A DNA stretch of 64,000 nucleotides from Solenopsis invicta (lineage: Eukaryota; Arthropoda; Insecta; Hymenoptera; Formicidae): contig NC_052668.1 of assembly GCF_016802725.1 (NCBI RefSeq), positions 4,694,501 through 4,758,500 of the forward strand, written 5' to 3'. This document shows, in pieces, positions 44,760 to 55,704 of the stretch; position 1 is the first letter of the stretch, and each line of letters starts with the position of its first letter. The position numbers and the translations under genes are program-made. The notes beneath the pieces are model-generated. The model was given only the letters and a program-made list of their open reading frames with translations, had not been told where the DNA came from and ran no database searches.

Positions 44760-44880
44760 CTGGATGTTTGTGTAAAATTAATACATATATTGACAAGCAG
44801 TTATTAGCGCAATACGTTTTGATCTCCAATTTTGGATCATCTTCAGTATAAGTATAATGTTACAGATTACTCAGATCTTG
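44760..44880 (-). repeat. PLE-type terminal fragment with hammerhead-like motif
   Basis: The minus strand has CTGAAGATGATCC, a short loop, GATCAAAACG: the same layout as the PLE terminal motif at 61669-61696, with G changed to A in the GAAA box. Directly precedes the 3' end of PLE copy 2. Confidence 0.5.
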
Positions 44881-44954
44881 TTTACTCCAAATGCGAAATC
44901 AAATATAAAGTAACAAACAAAACAAAACAAAAGTTAAGGCTCTTATAACTAAAT

Positions 44955-46790
44955 TAAATGAGAGAAAAGTGAGCTCAAGAGCCACGCAGGATGTCGGGTG
45001 CAAATAAATAACAAATAACTCCAATGTCAGGCAAACGTTTCGACCTTTAATGACGGTCTTCCTCAGTGGTAATACAAGTCTATAAAACAACAATCGCACT
45101 AATTACGATATGAATTTGTCACAATAAACAAATAAAGAACAAAAATAAGAAATGAAAACAAGTTACCGAATAGATAGAGATTACATCTTACTACAACGTC
45201 TTAGAATAATAATATTATGAAAGACCTCACAGAGCGTGTGCCGAGACAAGAGTTTTGTGAAACTACATAGATTGGTTGCTAACAAATAAATAAATAAGAG
45301 AAAGATATTAAAATGATGACTTTAAACTTGTGGCAAACAACCATAAAAATAAAATAATTAAATAAGGAGAATAAACAGAAAATCAATTAAAAAAATTAAA
45401 TAAATAAATAAAAAAGAATAAAATGGAAGCTGTACAAGTCATTAGATATAAAATTGTAAAAAAAACACTTATATAAATTATTGTAAATTCAATAAAAAAG
45501 GGAAAAAAAAGGAAATAAACCGAAGCGAAAATTATATACAAAATACCTCTAAGCACCAAAACTCGTGTCACAGCCTTGAGATGGGATGTTATATCTCGGT
45601 GAGAATAGATACGAATAATAAGGACCGAAACGAGATAGCCAACGGTGGCCCGAACGAAAGGAATAGAAGGAGGAGGGGTGATGAACCTAAGAAGGGGGAA
45701 TACGCTTGAGGATCGGAAGATACGCATCCGAGAGAAGTTCCGTGTCGCTTTGTTTATTGAATCCGTGCATTTGATTTTTGATGTGTAGCATCTCAGATAT
45801 AGATTTTTTGACATAACATGGTTCCTTGTCTAAAATTTCCACATTCTCCCAATCGAATTCGTGATTTTCTCCGATGCGGTGTAGCGAAATAACTAAAGGA
45901 GAACTGGCCTTCCTAATGTCTGCTTTATGTTCGCTAACTCTTGTTTTTAATTGGCGTTTTGTCTGTCCCACGTAAGAGGAATCGCAGTCCTTACAGTTAA
46001 TTTTATAAACTACGTCATTACAAGAAAGACGCTCTGTATGGTCTTTGCCAGTAGTTATAAATTTGTTCAGTTTGGAAGGGATTGTGAACGCAACACTGCA
46101 GTCAAACTTACATGAGAAAGACGAAAATTTTTTTGATACAGACTCAATGTAAGGGATCGTAAAAAATCTTCTCACATGTTTATCATCCATGCAGGTGTCA
46201 TCTTTATAAAAAAGGTGTTTGAGTCTGAAATTTATCATGGAGAAGATAAAATTTAAAGGATAGTTATTTTCCAATAAAATGTTAACTAAAATTATGAAGT
46301 TCTTACGGTGGAATTGAGGATGTGTTAATAACAGTAATTTGTCAACCATACCAAAAATAACACCCTTTTTATGACACAGGGGATGATGTGAGAAAAAATT
46401 TAAGTATCTTCCTGAGAAAGTTGGTTTGCGGTATTGATCGAAAATAATTCTATTATTCACATTTATAAGCATAACATCAAGAAAACCGATTTTCCCCTCG
46501 ATCTCTCTCTCCATGGTGAATTGTAAACGGTCATGCATGGAATTAAACGTGTCAAGGATGCCCGATAGCGAGTTAGCCGGGGCTGCTAATACAATGTCAT
46601 CTACATATCTGCAGTAAAAAGGTAGATGAAAAGAAAGTTTTAACGCCTTGCCCTCCAAATCCTGCATGACCAAATCCGCCAAGATAGGAGACAACGGTGA
46701 CCCCACCGAAGATTTGTTTATAACAAATATTATTAAATTTAAAGTACGTGGAATCTATTATTAAATTTGAAGCTTTGAGAAATTTATTGA
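44955..46790 (-). mobile_element. Penelope-like element copy 2, 5' truncated
   Basis: Minus-strand copy of the element at 21296-24400, with complete 3' tail to 44955 and coding region to about 46780. There the match with copy 1 stops within the RT domain and a different PLE begins. The 3' tail carries a hammerhead-like motif (45033-45057, minus). Confidence 0.9.
45687..46780 (-). pseudogene. PLE RT (C-terminal half) and GIY-YIG endonuclease, open frame
   Basis: One frame is open from 46706 to 45687, 339 codons, better preserved than copy 1. It starts at GSPLSPILADLVMQ, has the catalytic YVDDIV and the thumb region with FLDVMLINVNNRIIFDQYRKPT, ending with VYKINCKDCDSSYVGQTKRQ and WENVEILDKEP of the GIY-YIG nuclease. 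RT motifs upstream of the palm are missing (a frame break near 46710, then truncation near 46780). The endonuclease domain could be intact; the RT cannot. Confidence 0.9.
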
Positions 46791-46794
46791 CCGG

Positions 46795-47105
46795 AATAGT
46801 GGTGTTTTGTCAGTGTGGGTTAGTTTTCAGTAAACCCATTTTTGTTTCTTCGAACCAACACGTCTAGGAAGGGAATTCTCCTGTTCTACCTCCATTGTAA
46901 ACTTAATGTTTGGGTGTTGGGCGTTGAGAAAAGCGAAGAAGGGTGAAAGTTTCTTTGCCGTAGCTCTATATAACAAATGTGTCATCTACGTATTGGAACC
47001 ACGTGGAAGGTTTGAAAGATGCGTTCTTCAGAATTTTGTTTTCGAGATGGTCCATGAAGATGTTTACAACAATGGGTGAAACAAGGGATCCTATTGCGTG
47101 TGTAT
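46795..47105 (-). pseudogene. RT fragment of a different PLE lineage
   Basis: Minus-strand reading gives IGSLVSPIVVNIFMDHLENKI, then STWFQYVDDTFVI (about 46985) and an EFPS/VLVR-like block. It has stops. These are PLE RT palm motifs but with VVNIFMDHLE in place of ILADLVMQDLE, so it is a separate lineage. It lies in the same orientation directly upstream of PLE copy 2. Confidence 0.8.
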
Positions 47106-47250
47106 TTATTTAAACCTTTACTGTAGTAAAACTGTAAGTTGCAAATATCGGGTATTTTCGAGAAAACGACGATTAAATATTTCTTTATAGTATTGTTACA
47201 GAAGAAACGCGCGATTTAAAAATTATAATAAATATATTAATTAAAAACAC
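47105..47250 (+). repeat. Dispersed repeat, copy without tRNA-like part
   Basis: 'aaacctttactgtagtaaaa' through 'gtattgttacagaagaa' matches the reverse complement of 62040-62150. The tRNA-like segment present near 62000 is absent here. Confidence 0.55.
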
Positions 47251-47275
47251 GCGACTTAAAAATTATTATACAGGG

Positions 47276-47866
47276 TGCGCCATCTCAATTTGGTCGATGG
47301 AAGTATTGAATAACTTAGAGAATTTTTAACAGATTTCACAAAGTTATATTTTTTTATAAAATTTCATTCATTACAATTTATTTTAATTAGTTTTTAAAAA
47401 CAACATTGATTAAATGTCTACTTTTATTACTGATTGTGAGACAAAAATGAGCTCTTTTTTTCGGCATTTTCCATCACATTTATCAGTGTCTCGGGCGATA
47501 TCGTTACGATTTTGGCTCGAATGTTGTTTTTAAGCTCATTTATGGTTTTCGGTTTGTTGGCATAGACTTTATTCTTCAAGAATTCTCACAAGAAGAAGTC
47601 CGGTGCAGTCAAATTCGGCGATCTTGGTGGCTAGTCAGTAATCACCTTCTTTTAACACCACAAGTTTCTAGAACGTGCCGAAAAAAGAGCTTGTTCTTGT
47701 CTCAGTAATAAAGGCGGACATTTGATCGATATTATTTTTGGATACTGATTAAAATAAATTGTAATGAAGCAAATTTAATAAAAATTTACGACTTTGTGAA
47801 ATCTGTTGAACATTCTCTAAGTTATTCAATACTTCCATTGACCAGGTTGAGATAGCGCATCCTATG
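47276..47866 (-). mobile_element. Deleted Tc1/mariner-type transposon with CAGGGTG ends
   Basis: CAGGGTGCGCCATCTCAATT at the left and its diverged reverse complement at the right bound about 590 bp. TATT/TAATAAC-like inner arms (47300-47460 versus 47700-47850) pair. The centre on the minus strand encodes a broken piece reading PNLTAPDFFL and KVYANKPKTINELKNNI, the C-terminal end of a Tc1/mariner-superfamily transposase, so this is an internally deleted copy. Confidence 0.75.
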
Positions 47867-47886
47867 TGTGTATGTATGTATGTATA

Positions 47887-48270
47887 TACAGGGTGATTCA
47901 GAATGACCCATGTGTCCCTGTAAAGACGTGTTCTTGGATAAATTTTGAGACGATTTTTTCTGTACGAAAATTTTGTCCGATGCTTACTTTTTGAATAATA
48001 AGAGAATAAACTTAGCGAATCACGGGCCGTGTACACATGGTAGACAAAGGCGGCGCAACTCACCGTCCGACATGGGTAAGCGCCCGCGTCAGACGGTGAG
48101 TTGCGCCGCCTTTGTCTACCATGTGTACACGGCCCGTGATTTGCTAAGTTTATCGTCTTATTATTCAAAAAGTAAGCATTGGACAAAATTTTTGGACAGG
48201 AAAAATTATCTCAGAATTTATCCCAGAACACATCTTTACAGGGACCCATGAGTCGTTCTGACTCACTCTG

Positions 48271-48278
<8 letters not shown>
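47887..48278. mobile_element. Hairpin MITE with CAGGGTGATTC ends
   Basis: A near-perfect inverted repeat: ACAGGGTGATTCAGAATGAC at the left against GTCGTTCTGACTCACTCTGT at the right. A GC-rich inner stem (CGGGCCGTGTACACATGGTA and complement) meets at about 48075. Loop only about 25 bases. Encoded ORFs on both strands are mirror images and not genes. Confidence 0.85.
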
Positions 48279-48311
<33 letters not shown>

Positions 48312-48345
48312 TTATATATATATATGTACTTATATATACAGGGTG
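48262..48345 (+). repeat. (TA)n / (TATG)n microsatellite
   Basis: TA-rich run between the MITE and the following foldback; a matching run lies at 50101-50155 beyond the foldback. Confidence 0.85.
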
Positions 48346-50101
48346 TTCGTTAATGGTTGTCCAGCCTTTTACCGTACGTAGATGCCGTACCGACTGAGCT
48401 TGCTAATTTGCTAAACGTTTCCTAGATGACAGCTGCTTCGGTTGAGCGTGCGAACGCGATCTCGCAGGACCGAGTGACACGTACAGGCCCCTGGTGAAAA
48501 TTTTTCTCATATTTTTTTCGTATAATTTTTCCGAACATCTGTATAATTTTTTATGAAACGTTATAAAATGTAAAAAAGTTAAAAGTATTTTTTTAAAACT
48601 GTGAGATGAGAAATCTCAGAATACTTCAGAATGTACGTGTATGAAAAGTTCTAACAATAAAAGATGTAGACTTTCTAAGTATTATTTCTACGTATTTCTG
48701 AAAAATGTTCCTATTCGTATAAAAATTATGAGAAAAACTGTAACCAGGAATGTTAAATTCTATAAACGAGAAATTTTATAAAAAATTATTAGAATAGTTT
48801 TTACCGGGGAAAGCTGTGCATACTTTGTTATATTACATTTGTTACTAAGATTACTATTTCTATTTATTAATCAAATTAATAAATAAAGTAGTAAATAGAA
48901 ACGTAGAATACTGAATACATTTAATAATATATCCACACAATTTTTATCACAAATTTTTAATACTTGTAATCTTTTGAATTTAAATATTATCTTTGAAATA
49001 CTTTTAATTTAAAGAACTTCAGAAATAATATTGTAATGTGATATCAAGTAATGAAAGCTAAATGGTAACGTGGACTTCCACACCACCTTTGAGGTTCCAC
49101 GATTGGCGCGTTAGGTTTTTTGAAGTGAACCTTCGCCTAGACCCATATTATACCACATTAAAGACCTATTTTTTTGGTACATAAAGCTTAAATAGATATG
49201 TAACTTTTCATCTACGTGTGTTCTTACGCAATATGACTTCAAAATATCTATTTAAGCTTTATGTACCAAAAAAATAGGTCTTTAATGTGGTATAATATGG
49301 CTCTAGGCGAAGGTCCACTTCAAAAAACCTAACGCGCCAATCGTGGAACCTCAAAGGTGGTGTGGAAGTCCACGTTACCATTAGCTTTCATTACTTGATA
49401 TCACATTACAATATTATTTCTGAAGTTCTTTAAATTAAAAGTACTTCAAAGATAATATTTAAATTCAAAAGATTACAAGTATTAAAAATTTGTGATAAAA
49501 ATTGTGTGGATATATTATTAAATGTATTCAGTATTCTACGTTTCTATTTACTACTTTATTTATTAATTTGATTAATAAATAGAAATAGTAATCTTAGTAA
49601 CAAATGTAATATAACAAAGTATGCACAGCTTTCCCCGGTAAAAACTATTCTAATAATTTTTTATAAAATTTCTCGTTTATAGAATTTAACATTCCTGGTT
49701 ACAGTTTTTCTCATAATTTTTATACGAATAGGAACATTTTTCAGAAATACGTAGAAATAATACTTAGAAAGTCTACATCTCTTATTGTTAGAACTTTTCA
49801 TACACGTACATTCTGAAGTATTCTGAGATTTCTCATCTCACAGTTTTAAAAAAATACTTTTAACTTTTTTACATTTTATAACGTTTCATAAAAAATTATA
49901 CAGATGTTCGGAAAAATTATACGAAAAAAATATGAGAAAAATTTTCACCAGGGGCCTGTACGTGTCACTCGGTCCTGCGAGATCGCGTTCGCACGCTCAA
50001 CCGAAGCAGCTGTCATCTAGGAAACGTTTAGCAAATTAGCAAGCTCAGTCGGTACGGCATCTACGTACGGTAAAAGGCTGGACAACCATTAACGAACACC
50101 C

Positions 50102-50107
<6 letters not shown>
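48338..50107. mobile_element. Foldback element, 1.77 kb, nearly perfect palindrome
   Basis: CAGGGTGTTCGTTAATGGTT at the left is matched exactly by the reverse complement at the right. The arms of about 870 bp stay nearly identical throughout (for example 48420-48500 versus 49945-50025; 49060-49195 versus 49240-49390). The only loop is a short segment around 49200-49245. CAGGGTG ends and TA-rich flanks link it to the Tc1/mariner-like MITEs beside it. No transposase is encoded. Confidence 0.9.
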
Positions 50108-50155
<48 letters not shown>

Positions 50156-50164
50156 CTAATGTAA

Positions 50165-50535
50165 CAATACGTTAGAAATACATATCTGTCGGTAAATCAG
50201 ACTTCTATGGTAAAAAGTGGGGACATTCATTAATAATCACCCTGTATATACAGGGTGTCCCAAAAAAGTCGGGACACCTAAATATGTCGGGAAATATAAG
50301 TTTTACAGAAAAATGTTTTAGACAAAAGTTGCATTGTTTTGAGGAATACATAAGATGGTGTCATTAATTTGACCTTGAATAGTTGCTTGAAGGTCACGTG
50401 AAAAACACCTTCAATTTTTTAATGGGACTGCCAACTTTTTATTACATATTCTTGTAGCTTATCTCGATACCTTTCTAAAACACTACAAGAAAGTTTATTT
50501 TTGTGGGGACATTTATTAATAATTACCCTGTATAT
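50165..50535. mobile_element. CAGGGTG-ended MITE pair/fragment
   Basis: CACCCTGTATATACAGGGTG at 50239-50258 is the head-to-head junction of two such ends. From 50249 a unit starting CAGGGTGTCCCAAAAAAGTC runs to TACCCTG near 50529. 'gtggggacattcattaataatcaccctg' (50217) recurs as 'gtggggacatttattaataattaccctg' (50502). No coding frame. Confidence 0.65.
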
Positions 50536-50541
50536 ATATTT

Positions 50542-50765
50542 TCTTATGACCGGGAAGATTATCTCGTTCTCATACACTCACGCTGTAACAATAACACGTG
50601 CAGTCTCGAAATAAGAAAATAGACTTTTTTAAAAAGATAACTTTAATATAAGATCAAGACGATAACAACAACAACCGTTGACAGGGAACGAAATTCTCCT
50701 GTCGCGCACATTGATCGCCTCGCGCGAATCGATATTACTCGCTTCCTCAGGGCGAGCACGCAACA
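50542..50765 (-). repeat. 3' LTR of the pol-less element
   Basis: Matches 52593-52810 with visible divergence: TTATGACCGGGAAG versus TTACGACTGGGAAG, and shared CGATCGCCTCGCGCGAATCG-like core with CAACAACAACAACCGTTGAC. Confidence 0.8.
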
Positions 50766-50799
50766 CTGCCCCCCTTTTTCAAAGTTGTTGTTTCGAAAA

Positions 50800-51210
50800 C
50801 TAACTCAGAGGGCCGAAAGATTCCTCACGACTTGTTGTTTGTTCATATTCTTCATCTTGAGTCTTGCGCGCTTCTTTCTTTATTCTTCGGATAAGGGAGG
50901 GATTAGTTCTCGAGAATCCAATGCCTTTAAGACTCCCTGTCACCGCTTTGGCATTTGCCCTCAAGCCCACGGGAAAACTTCGATTCAAAAACCGGGGCGA
51001 GGCGGTCTTCTTTAGAAAGTCGAAGAAATCAAACTCTTCCAAAGATGAAATTTTTCTCGTACCCAAGATGTCACAAATGAATTTAAAACTGAAACAAATA
51101 AAAACCCGACGAGTATCACATTTCAAACAACATAACCTTGCAAGAGAAAAATCTTTTGTCAAGAATTCTTGTTTCCTACATTTCAAACAAAATTTTAAGA
51201 TAGCACGCAA
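50800..51210 (-). CDS. Unassigned ORF in the pol-less LTR element
   Basis: A 136-codon frame with Cys-rich N-terminal region (FCLKCRKQEF, LCCLKCDTRR) and a basic C-terminal half. The two CxxC pairs could form a zinc site. No family recognised. The opposite strand is also open for 118 codons over the same bases, so the frame may be fortuitous. Confidence 0.25.
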   Translation of the reverse strand: MRAILKFCLKCRKQEFLTKDFSLARLCCLKCDTRRVFICFSFKFICDILGTRKISSLEEFDFFDFLKKTASPRFLNRSFPVGLRANAKAVTGSLKGIGFSRTNPSLIRRIKKEARKTQDEEYEQTTSREESFGPLS

Positions 51211-51229
51211 AAGATTCTAATCTGACGAC

Positions 51230-51860
51230 TTTCTGTTCTACCCTGAGCTCTTGCCTCAGGTTACCGAGCGCCGTCTTCTGTGATCCAGAAGAAAAAGAAT
51301 TGAAGCTCACTCTTAGCTCCTGACGAAAGAAAAATCTCTAGAATTTATCTCCCAAGGTGAGGATTTCTAGGGAAACTCGACGACCTCTACCCCGAGCCAC
51401 AACTTACCGAGCGTCGCCAGAGTCACTCCCAAATCAGCACCTTTTTGGAAGAAAAAAATCCTAAACTCTCTTTTGCTTCATCTTCAGCTTTTGCCACGGG
51501 TAACCGAGCATTATCCTCCGCTATTCAGACCAAAATGACGACCTCCTGCTCTACCCTGGGCTCCTGCCACAGATTACCGAGCGTCGTCTTGAGCAAAATC
51601 AAACAAAAATGACGACCTCCCGCTCTTACCCGGACTTTTGCTATGGGAAGCTAAACACCGTTCGCCGCAAATCCATTCCTTTGAGTTAAACCAAGAAATT
51701 TTAAAATAACAGAAATAATAGAAATAATTCTAAGCTTTTGAGGAAAGAACGGTTCCCAAATCCATCTCCCAAGGCCTTCTAGGGACTTCCAGGGAAGCAC
51801 GACGGCCTTCTGCTCTACATCGGGCTACTGCCACAAGTTACCGAGTGCCGTCCAAGTCAT
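51230..51860 (-). repeat. Degenerate minisatellite, about six units with 'TTACCGAGCG' core
   Basis: Units repeat 'gacgacctcctgctctacc', 'gggctcctgccaca' and 'gttaccgagcgtcgtc' at roughly 50-130 bp spacing (near 51235, 51390, 51490, 51545, 51615, 51800). Confidence 0.7.
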
Positions 51861-52026
51861 TCCCAAACTATCGCCCTTTTGAAAGAAAGAAACTCGAGAC
51901 CGTTTCCCTCTTTTCTGGGACGAAATTTCAATTCCGCAAAGAAGAAATTCTAAGCTAAAACTAATTCTCTTTTCCCCTCTCTTCTTTCTCTCTCTCTCTT
52001 TTTCTCTCTATTTACTCAAGAAAATT

Positions 52027-52269
52027 TTAAGAGGAAACGATACGCCATGCGTTAATTAAAACGATAAAAATCAATAGATGTAGATACAAGCGTAAAATGC
52101 GTTTGACAAGAATATTTTCTTCCTCAACTAAAGACGTGCCAAAACAAGACGGACACAACGCGTTCCCCCGTTCATCCAACGCAAAACTTCTTGCGCACAA
52201 GCAACGCGGACACAACACGCCTCGACCATCCGACGGAAAACTCTTCACGACCAAGAAATGCGGACACAA
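52027..52269 (-). CDS. Small ORF with repeated CPxC motifs
   Basis: An 80-codon frame with three copies of a roughly 17-20 residue unit of the form CP-x-C/F...SF-x-x-D-x-RG, encoded by repeats of CGGACACAACGCG-like DNA. It ends in a hydrophobic stretch (LYLHLLIFIVLINAW). Could be a zinc-binding Gag-derived remnant or a translation of tandem repeats. Confidence 0.25.
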   Translation of the reverse strand: MCPHFLVVKSFPSDGRGVLCPRCLCARSFALDERGNALCPSCFGTSLVEEENILVKRILRLYLHLLIFIVLINAWRIVSS

Positions 52270-52573
52270 CGCGTCTCCAACATTCTAAGCAAAACTTCCC
52301 GCACGTAAATAAACATTTTTGGAAGGACTTAGCTGTGTCTTCCGAAGACGTAGTTCCCCATCACGTTGAAGTAACGTCGCTAACTCCTCCCGTTGTAGAC
52401 AAATGGATAGCTCCTTACACATCTTCCTCAGCACCTCTAAAGTTGAACGAAGAACAGCTTCTGTGTCCGCCGTCTCCACCCGAGAGCTCTGACACTTCAC
52501 CCAACGCGTGCAAATTTACTTTCTTGATTTTGCTATGGCTTGTTTTTAAATCCTTGAAAACGATCCAAGAACG

Positions 52574-52589
52574 GTCAAACAAGCCCCCA
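52574..52589 (-). promoter_or_regulatory. Putative PBS, tRNA-Pro-like
   Basis: On the minus strand TTGGGGGCTTGTTTGACC follows the 5' LTR. It resembles TGGGGGCTCGTCCGGGAT, the tRNA-Pro-type PBS of several retroelements, with a few differences. Confidence 0.5.
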
Positions 52590-52592
52590 AAA

Positions 52593-52810
52593 TGTTACGA
52601 CTGGGAAGGTCATCTCGTATTCGCGCACTTATGAAATAATAAGACAGACTTTTAAAAAGATAACTTCAATATAAGAGCATGACAGTTTGTAAGAAAGATT
52701 AAGACGACAACAACAACAACCGTTGACAGAGAACGATCTTCTCCTGTCGCGTACATCGATCGCCTCGCGCGAATCGATATTAGTCGCTTCCTCAGGACGA
52801 GCTCGTAACA
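52593..52810 (-). repeat. 5' LTR of the pol-less element
   Basis: Begins TGTTACGA and ends TCGTAACA, a terminal inverted repeat. ORFs crossing it from 52629 onward are not genes. Confidence 0.8.
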
Positions 52811-52849
52811 ATATATACACACACGCACATACGCACACATACATACATA

Positions 52850-53012
52850 GGGTGCAATATCTGAATCTGGTCAATAGAAGTATTGAATAACTTAGAAAAT
52901 TTTCAACAGATTTAAAAAAATTAATTTCTTTTATTAAATTTGATTCATTACAATTTATTTTAGTTAGTATCCAAAAACAACATTGATTACATGTCCGCTT
53001 TTATTACTGAGG
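52850..53012 (+). mobile_element. Fragment of the CAGGGTG Tc1/mariner-type element
   Basis: Matches the left arm at 47290-47450: 'ctggtcaatagaagtattgaataacttaga', 'acaacattgattacatgtccgcttttattactga'. Truncated at the right. Confidence 0.75.
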
Positions 53013-53032
53013 CCAAAACGTGTATATGTGTG

Positions 53033-54652
53033 CTAGGGTGGGCCAAAAAAATCGACTATTTTTTTTTTCACTTTATACTCTGAAAACTTGGTTGGTAGAG
53101 ACCTTAAAAACATTCTCTCCAAGTATGAGCTCTTAATTTTAATAGGAAAGTCCTCCGCCTCTCAGTTTTCTATTTTTTTCTTATTATGAGGAAGAAAAAT
53201 ATATATCTCGGTATCTACTATTTGAAAAAAAATATTTCGTCTCATATTTTCGTAGGAAATTGAATTCTCTACAAAAAAGATTACTCTTACAATGTTTTCG
53301 TATACTTCACCGTATACTTCAGAAGTTATTAAAGGTTAAAGTTTGATCATTTTAAGGTAGATTTCTTTTTTTTTATGATTTTTATAACTCCTTAACAAAA
53401 AATCATTATGATACGCGCAACTCATGGTTTTGTCGGAAATTCACTGCTCTACAATAATGGTCTCTTATGATTAGTCGATTAAATTAACTGTTCAAAAGAT
53501 ATTCACCGTCAAACTTCAATGCACACTATTTTTAACAGTTTTTGATTAATAATTCAAACAATTTCAATTTAATTCATGAGTTTCGGGGAAATTTTTACGA
53601 ATTTCAGTTTCTATGAACATGAAAATGTTTTAAACCTTTTTTCTAGTTTTTTTTTTTAATCCCAAGCATGTTTGAGTACATTGAAACAAAAAATTATTGC
53701 ATTTTTTCTAACTTACAGTCAATGATTCATTACATTTCGAGTAAATATCTTTTTTGTGTCACATTTAATATAAAAAGTATTGATAGAAGAAAAAAAAATT
53801 CTCAATTTGTTTTAAAAAAGTTTTTTTTATTTAATTGTCAGCTGAGATATAATTATCAACATTTTTAACATAATCGTACATTTCTACTGTAAAAAATTTT
53901 CTTTATTACAGTTCGGGTATTTTTTGCGATGTTCTTTTATAGCTTGCAATAAATATTGAAATTGTTCTTTATTTATCGTCAAGCATTGGTTATTAACCAA
54001 TGTACTCAATGTACTCAAACACTTGGGACTAAAAAAATAAACTAGAAAAAAAGTTTAAAGCATTTTCATGTTCATAGAAACTGAAATTTGTAAAAATTTC
54101 CCCGAAACTCATGAATTAAATTGAAATTGTTTGAATTATTAATCAAAAACTGTTAAAAATAGTGTGCATTGAAGTTTGACGGTGAATATCTTTTGAACAG
54201 TTAATTTAATCGACTAATCATAAAAGACCATTATTGTAGAGCAGTGAATTTCCGACAAAACCATGAGTTGCGCGTATCATAATGATTTTTTGTTAAGGAG
54301 TTATAAAATTCATAAAAAAAAAGAAATCTACCTTAAAATGATCAAACTTTAACCTTTAATAACTTCTGAACGCTGAGGTATACGAAAACATTGTAAGAGA
54401 TCTTTTTTGTAGAGAATTCAATTTCCTACGAAAATATGAGACGAAATATTTTTTTTCAAATAGTATTTAGATACCGAGATATATATTTTTCTTCCTCGCA
54501 ATAAGAAAAAAATAGAAAACTGAGAGGCGGAGGACCTTCCTATTAAAATTAAGAGCTCATACTTGGAGAGAATGTTTTTGAGGTCTCTACCAACCAAGTT
54601 TTCGGAGTATAAAGTGAAAAAAAAAAATAGTCGATTTTTTTGGCCCACCCTA
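53033..54652. mobile_element. Foldback element, 1.62 kb, arms about 650 bp
   Basis: TAGGGTGGGCCAAAAAAATC at the left is matched by the reverse complement at the right. The arms agree closely to about 53690/54000, with a few differences such as 'cttcaccgtatacttcagaag' against 'cttctgaacgctgagg'. The centre of about 300 bp is unpaired and AT-rich. No transposase. Flanked by CA/TG-rich repeats. Confidence 0.85.
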
Positions 54653-54689
54653 ATGTGTGCGTATGTGCGTGCGAGCGTGCGTGTATATA

Positions 54690-55218
54690 CAGGTTGCCCG
54701 GAAAATTGCTACGAATATTTTGGGACGTGATTTGGGACCTCAAAAGAAGGAAAAAAAGCTATATAAACATAGGTCTTGAAATAAGTTGTTTCCGTGTTAC
54801 AGTCACTTTTATGTTAAAAAAAATTGTATTTTGTAGTCCGCGTGGCATCTCTTCTTAAATTTTTTTATTAAATTCTTAATTTTTTTATTTTACTTTTTAA
54901 TTTTTGAATTTTTTGAATTTTTTTATTTAATATTTTTATTTTTTAATTTTTTTTAATTTTTTGATATTTATAATTACATTATTTTTGAACACATTATTTT
55001 TAAATTGAATTAAATAAGGTGTTTAATAAGAAATAAAAATGAAAAAATTAGGAATTTAATAAAAAAATTTAAGAAAGGACGCGGACTATAAATACGATTT
55101 TTTTTAACATAAAAGTGGCTATAACTTGGAAACGACTTAATTCTGGATCTATGTTTACATAGTTTTTTTTTCTTCTTTTGGGATCCCAAATCACGTCCTG
55201 AAATATTTGTAGCGATTT
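54690..55218. mobile_element. Foldback element, about 530 bp
   Basis: The arm 'gggacgtgatttgggacctcaaaagaag' (54720) pairs with 'cttcttttgggatcccaaatcacgtcc' (55170). Further pairing runs through 'tttatgttaaaaaaaattgtattt' and 'gtagtccgcg'. Left tip ACAGGTTGCCCGGAAAATTG has a diverged right partner. The centre is a T/A-rich run. Confidence 0.7.
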
Positions 55219-55704
55219 ATTTTGAAAAATAAACTAATGATAGTCAGCGCGGGTAAAAGTGCGTAATCACATGTATCGATATTAAATTCTTTATTCAATT
55301 CAAAATTACAAAACGAACGTTTTGACTCTTTTTGGACTCATTTTCAGCGCAACAACAAATAGTAAAAGTAATAGAAATAGTAACCGTCATCAGTCATCAA
55401 AAACGGGAAGCAATCAGTCGCGAACGATTTGATAAATCTGTAGTAGCATCTTTAATTATGATAGTGTCGCAGTAGATGACACTTAACTGTATAACTTGTA
55501 TAATGATTTTGGATGTCGAAAAATTATTTTAATTGAAAATAAATTTTCTCATGGCCGTGTCGCAAGAATTGACACTTCACTATATAATTGTCATATAATT
55601 ATTTTAGATGTTGAAAAATTATTTTAATTGAGACTGTATTTACTCATGAATCCCCATTCGGGCTGATGATGATTAATGAAGCTTTAGAAGGAGAAATTTT
55701 TGCA

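Larger units (their letters stand above)
50542..52810 (-). mobile_element. Short LTR element without pol (LARD/TRIM-like)
   Basis: LTRs of about 220 bp (50542-50765 and 52593-52810) flank 1.8 kb with no pol. A polypurine tract (GAAAAAGGGGGGCAG on the minus strand) adjoins the left LTR and a PBS adjoins the right, so the element runs leftward. The interior holds minisatellite-like leader repeats (51230-51860) and a small CPxC-repeat ORF (52269-52027). It would depend on another element's enzymes. LTRs differ at many sites, so the insertion is old. Confidence 0.75.

Noticed and set aside
47749..48251. Two similar ORFs (145 and 92 codons) on opposite strands
   Set aside because: Mirror images produced by the palindromic MITE at 47887-48278.
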